A DNA stretch of 6,665 nt from an uncultured Cocleimonas sp. (lineage in GTDB: Bacteria > Pseudomonadota > Gammaproteobacteria > Thiotrichales > Thiotrichaceae), in NCBI GenBank assembly GCA_937974135.1, contig CALJIH010000278.1, forward strand, positions 1 through 6,665, given 5' to 3'. Positions 6,046-6,665 of the stretch are shown here, piece by piece. Below the pieces are notes generated by a model, which was given only the letters and a program-made list of their open reading frames with translations, was not told the DNA's origin and did no database searches. The translations under genes were made by a program, and so were the position numbers. The stretch's first letter is position 1. Every line of letters begins with the position of its first letter.

Positions 6046-6665
6046 TTATTTCTTTTTTGCGTTTCCAGGAAAGAAAACCACAGCTTCTTGTTCATCCACT
6101 TCAACAGGATCGCTTCCAAAGCTATAATCAGCTTTGCGCTTTTTAGCTTGATACATACGCTGATCAGCAATTTCGATTAATGCTTCAATACTATTTCCAT
6201 GAATAGGATAAGCTGCGACACCTATACTAGCGCCAACTTTAACTCTTAATCCATCAACATTCATCGGCTGTGAAATAATATCTATAAATTTATTCGCCAT
6301 GGTTTCGATTTCATCAAGATTTTCCTTTTCCATCATAAGACCCATGACGTATTCGTCGCCACCAATACGCGATAAATGATCACCATTACGGATTGCTAAT
6401 TCTAAGCGCTTTGCCACAATCATTAGAACTTCATCACCTGCATTGTGCCCGTATACATCATTGATTTGTTTAAAACCGTTTAAGTCAACAAACATAACTA
6501 CCAATACTTTATTGTTATTCGCGGCCACTTCCAATGACTCATTTAACAACTCAGTTAAATAACGTCGATTAGGTAAATCAGTTAATGGATCATGGTTTGC
6601 TAGATATTCGTTATCTCTAGCTTCTATTGATTTTTTGTCATAGGCATTTTTTAGAGATCTTTGAA
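6046..6665 (-). CDS. GGDEF-domain diguanylate cyclase, 5' end outside the window
   Basis: The last 205 residues are visible and the frame is open to the window edge. They form a complete GGDEF domain, which makes cyclic di-GMP from two GTP. The domain opens with HDPLTDLPNRRYL (24-36 of the visible part), followed by VDLNGFKQINDVYGHNAGDEVL with the metal-binding Asp near 60, an inhibitory I-site RNGD at 92-95, the active-site loop GGDEY at 101-105 (Tyr in place of the usual Phe), and GASIGVAAYP near 147-156. The I-site is five residues before the active loop, as in feedback-inhibited cyclases. The visible N-terminal residues before the domain are charged and probably helical, as in linkers from an upstream sensory domain. 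A short tail rich in acidic residues ends in AKKK. A TTG at 6549 could be mistaken for a start, but it lies inside the domain. It is upstream of hslO on the same strand. Confidence 0.92.
   Translation of the reverse strand, partial: QRSLKNAYDKKSIEARDNEYLANHDPLTDLPNRRYLTELLNESLEVAANNNKVLVVMFVDLNGFKQINDVYGHNAGDEVLMIVAKRLELAIRNGDHLSRIGGDEYVMGLMMEKENLDEIETMANKFIDIISQPMNVDGLRVKVGASIGVAAYPIHGNSIEALIEIADQRMYQAKKRKADYSFGSDPVEVDEQEAVVFFPGNAKKK

Overview
The window carries five complete protein genes and one partial gene from what looks like a low- to moderate-GC gammaproteobacterium, probably aquatic. The Hsp33 and DNA polymerase IV sequences are close to the Escherichia coli proteins in motif spacing, and the short GACACCCCCC/GGGGGGTGTC repeats are of a kind scattered through gammaproteobacterial intergenic DNA. 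The taxonomic reading is an inference.

Left part (1-3747) is a methyl-transfer module. On the minus strand, a MttB-type (COG5598) trimethylamine/betaine-like methyltransferase without an in-frame amber codon is followed after 29 bp by a stand-alone GcvT/DmdA-fold folate-dependent methyltransferase with a strong ribosome binding site. A GcvA-like LysR regulator is divergently transcribed from a shared 148-bp intergenic region containing two imperfect dyads that could be its operators. The simplest reading is that the MttB homologue takes a methyl group from an unidentified methylated amine (or similar compound) and the GcvT-like protein moves a one-carbon unit to tetrahydrofolate, with the LysR protein controlling the pair. 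No corrinoid protein, corrinoid reductive activator or glycine cleavage H- or P-protein gene lies in the window.

Middle (3748-3955) is a convergent gene junction between lysR and dinB. It is almost filled by a 182-bp palindrome-ended element whose arms are near-perfect inverted copies of a ~22-bp sequence. A third copy sits at position 1, just beyond the stop of the GcvT-like gene, so the methyl-transfer module is bracketed by copies of the same repeat.

Right part (3956-6665), all on the minus strand, is ordinary stress and signalling housekeeping: a GGDEF diguanylate cyclase (5' end outside the window), then hslO (Hsp33), then dinB, whose GTG start overlaps the end of hslO by 11 bp and is probably translationally coupled to it.

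Most of the window is recognisable. The MttB/GcvT/LysR module and the repeats around it are the parts worth following up.
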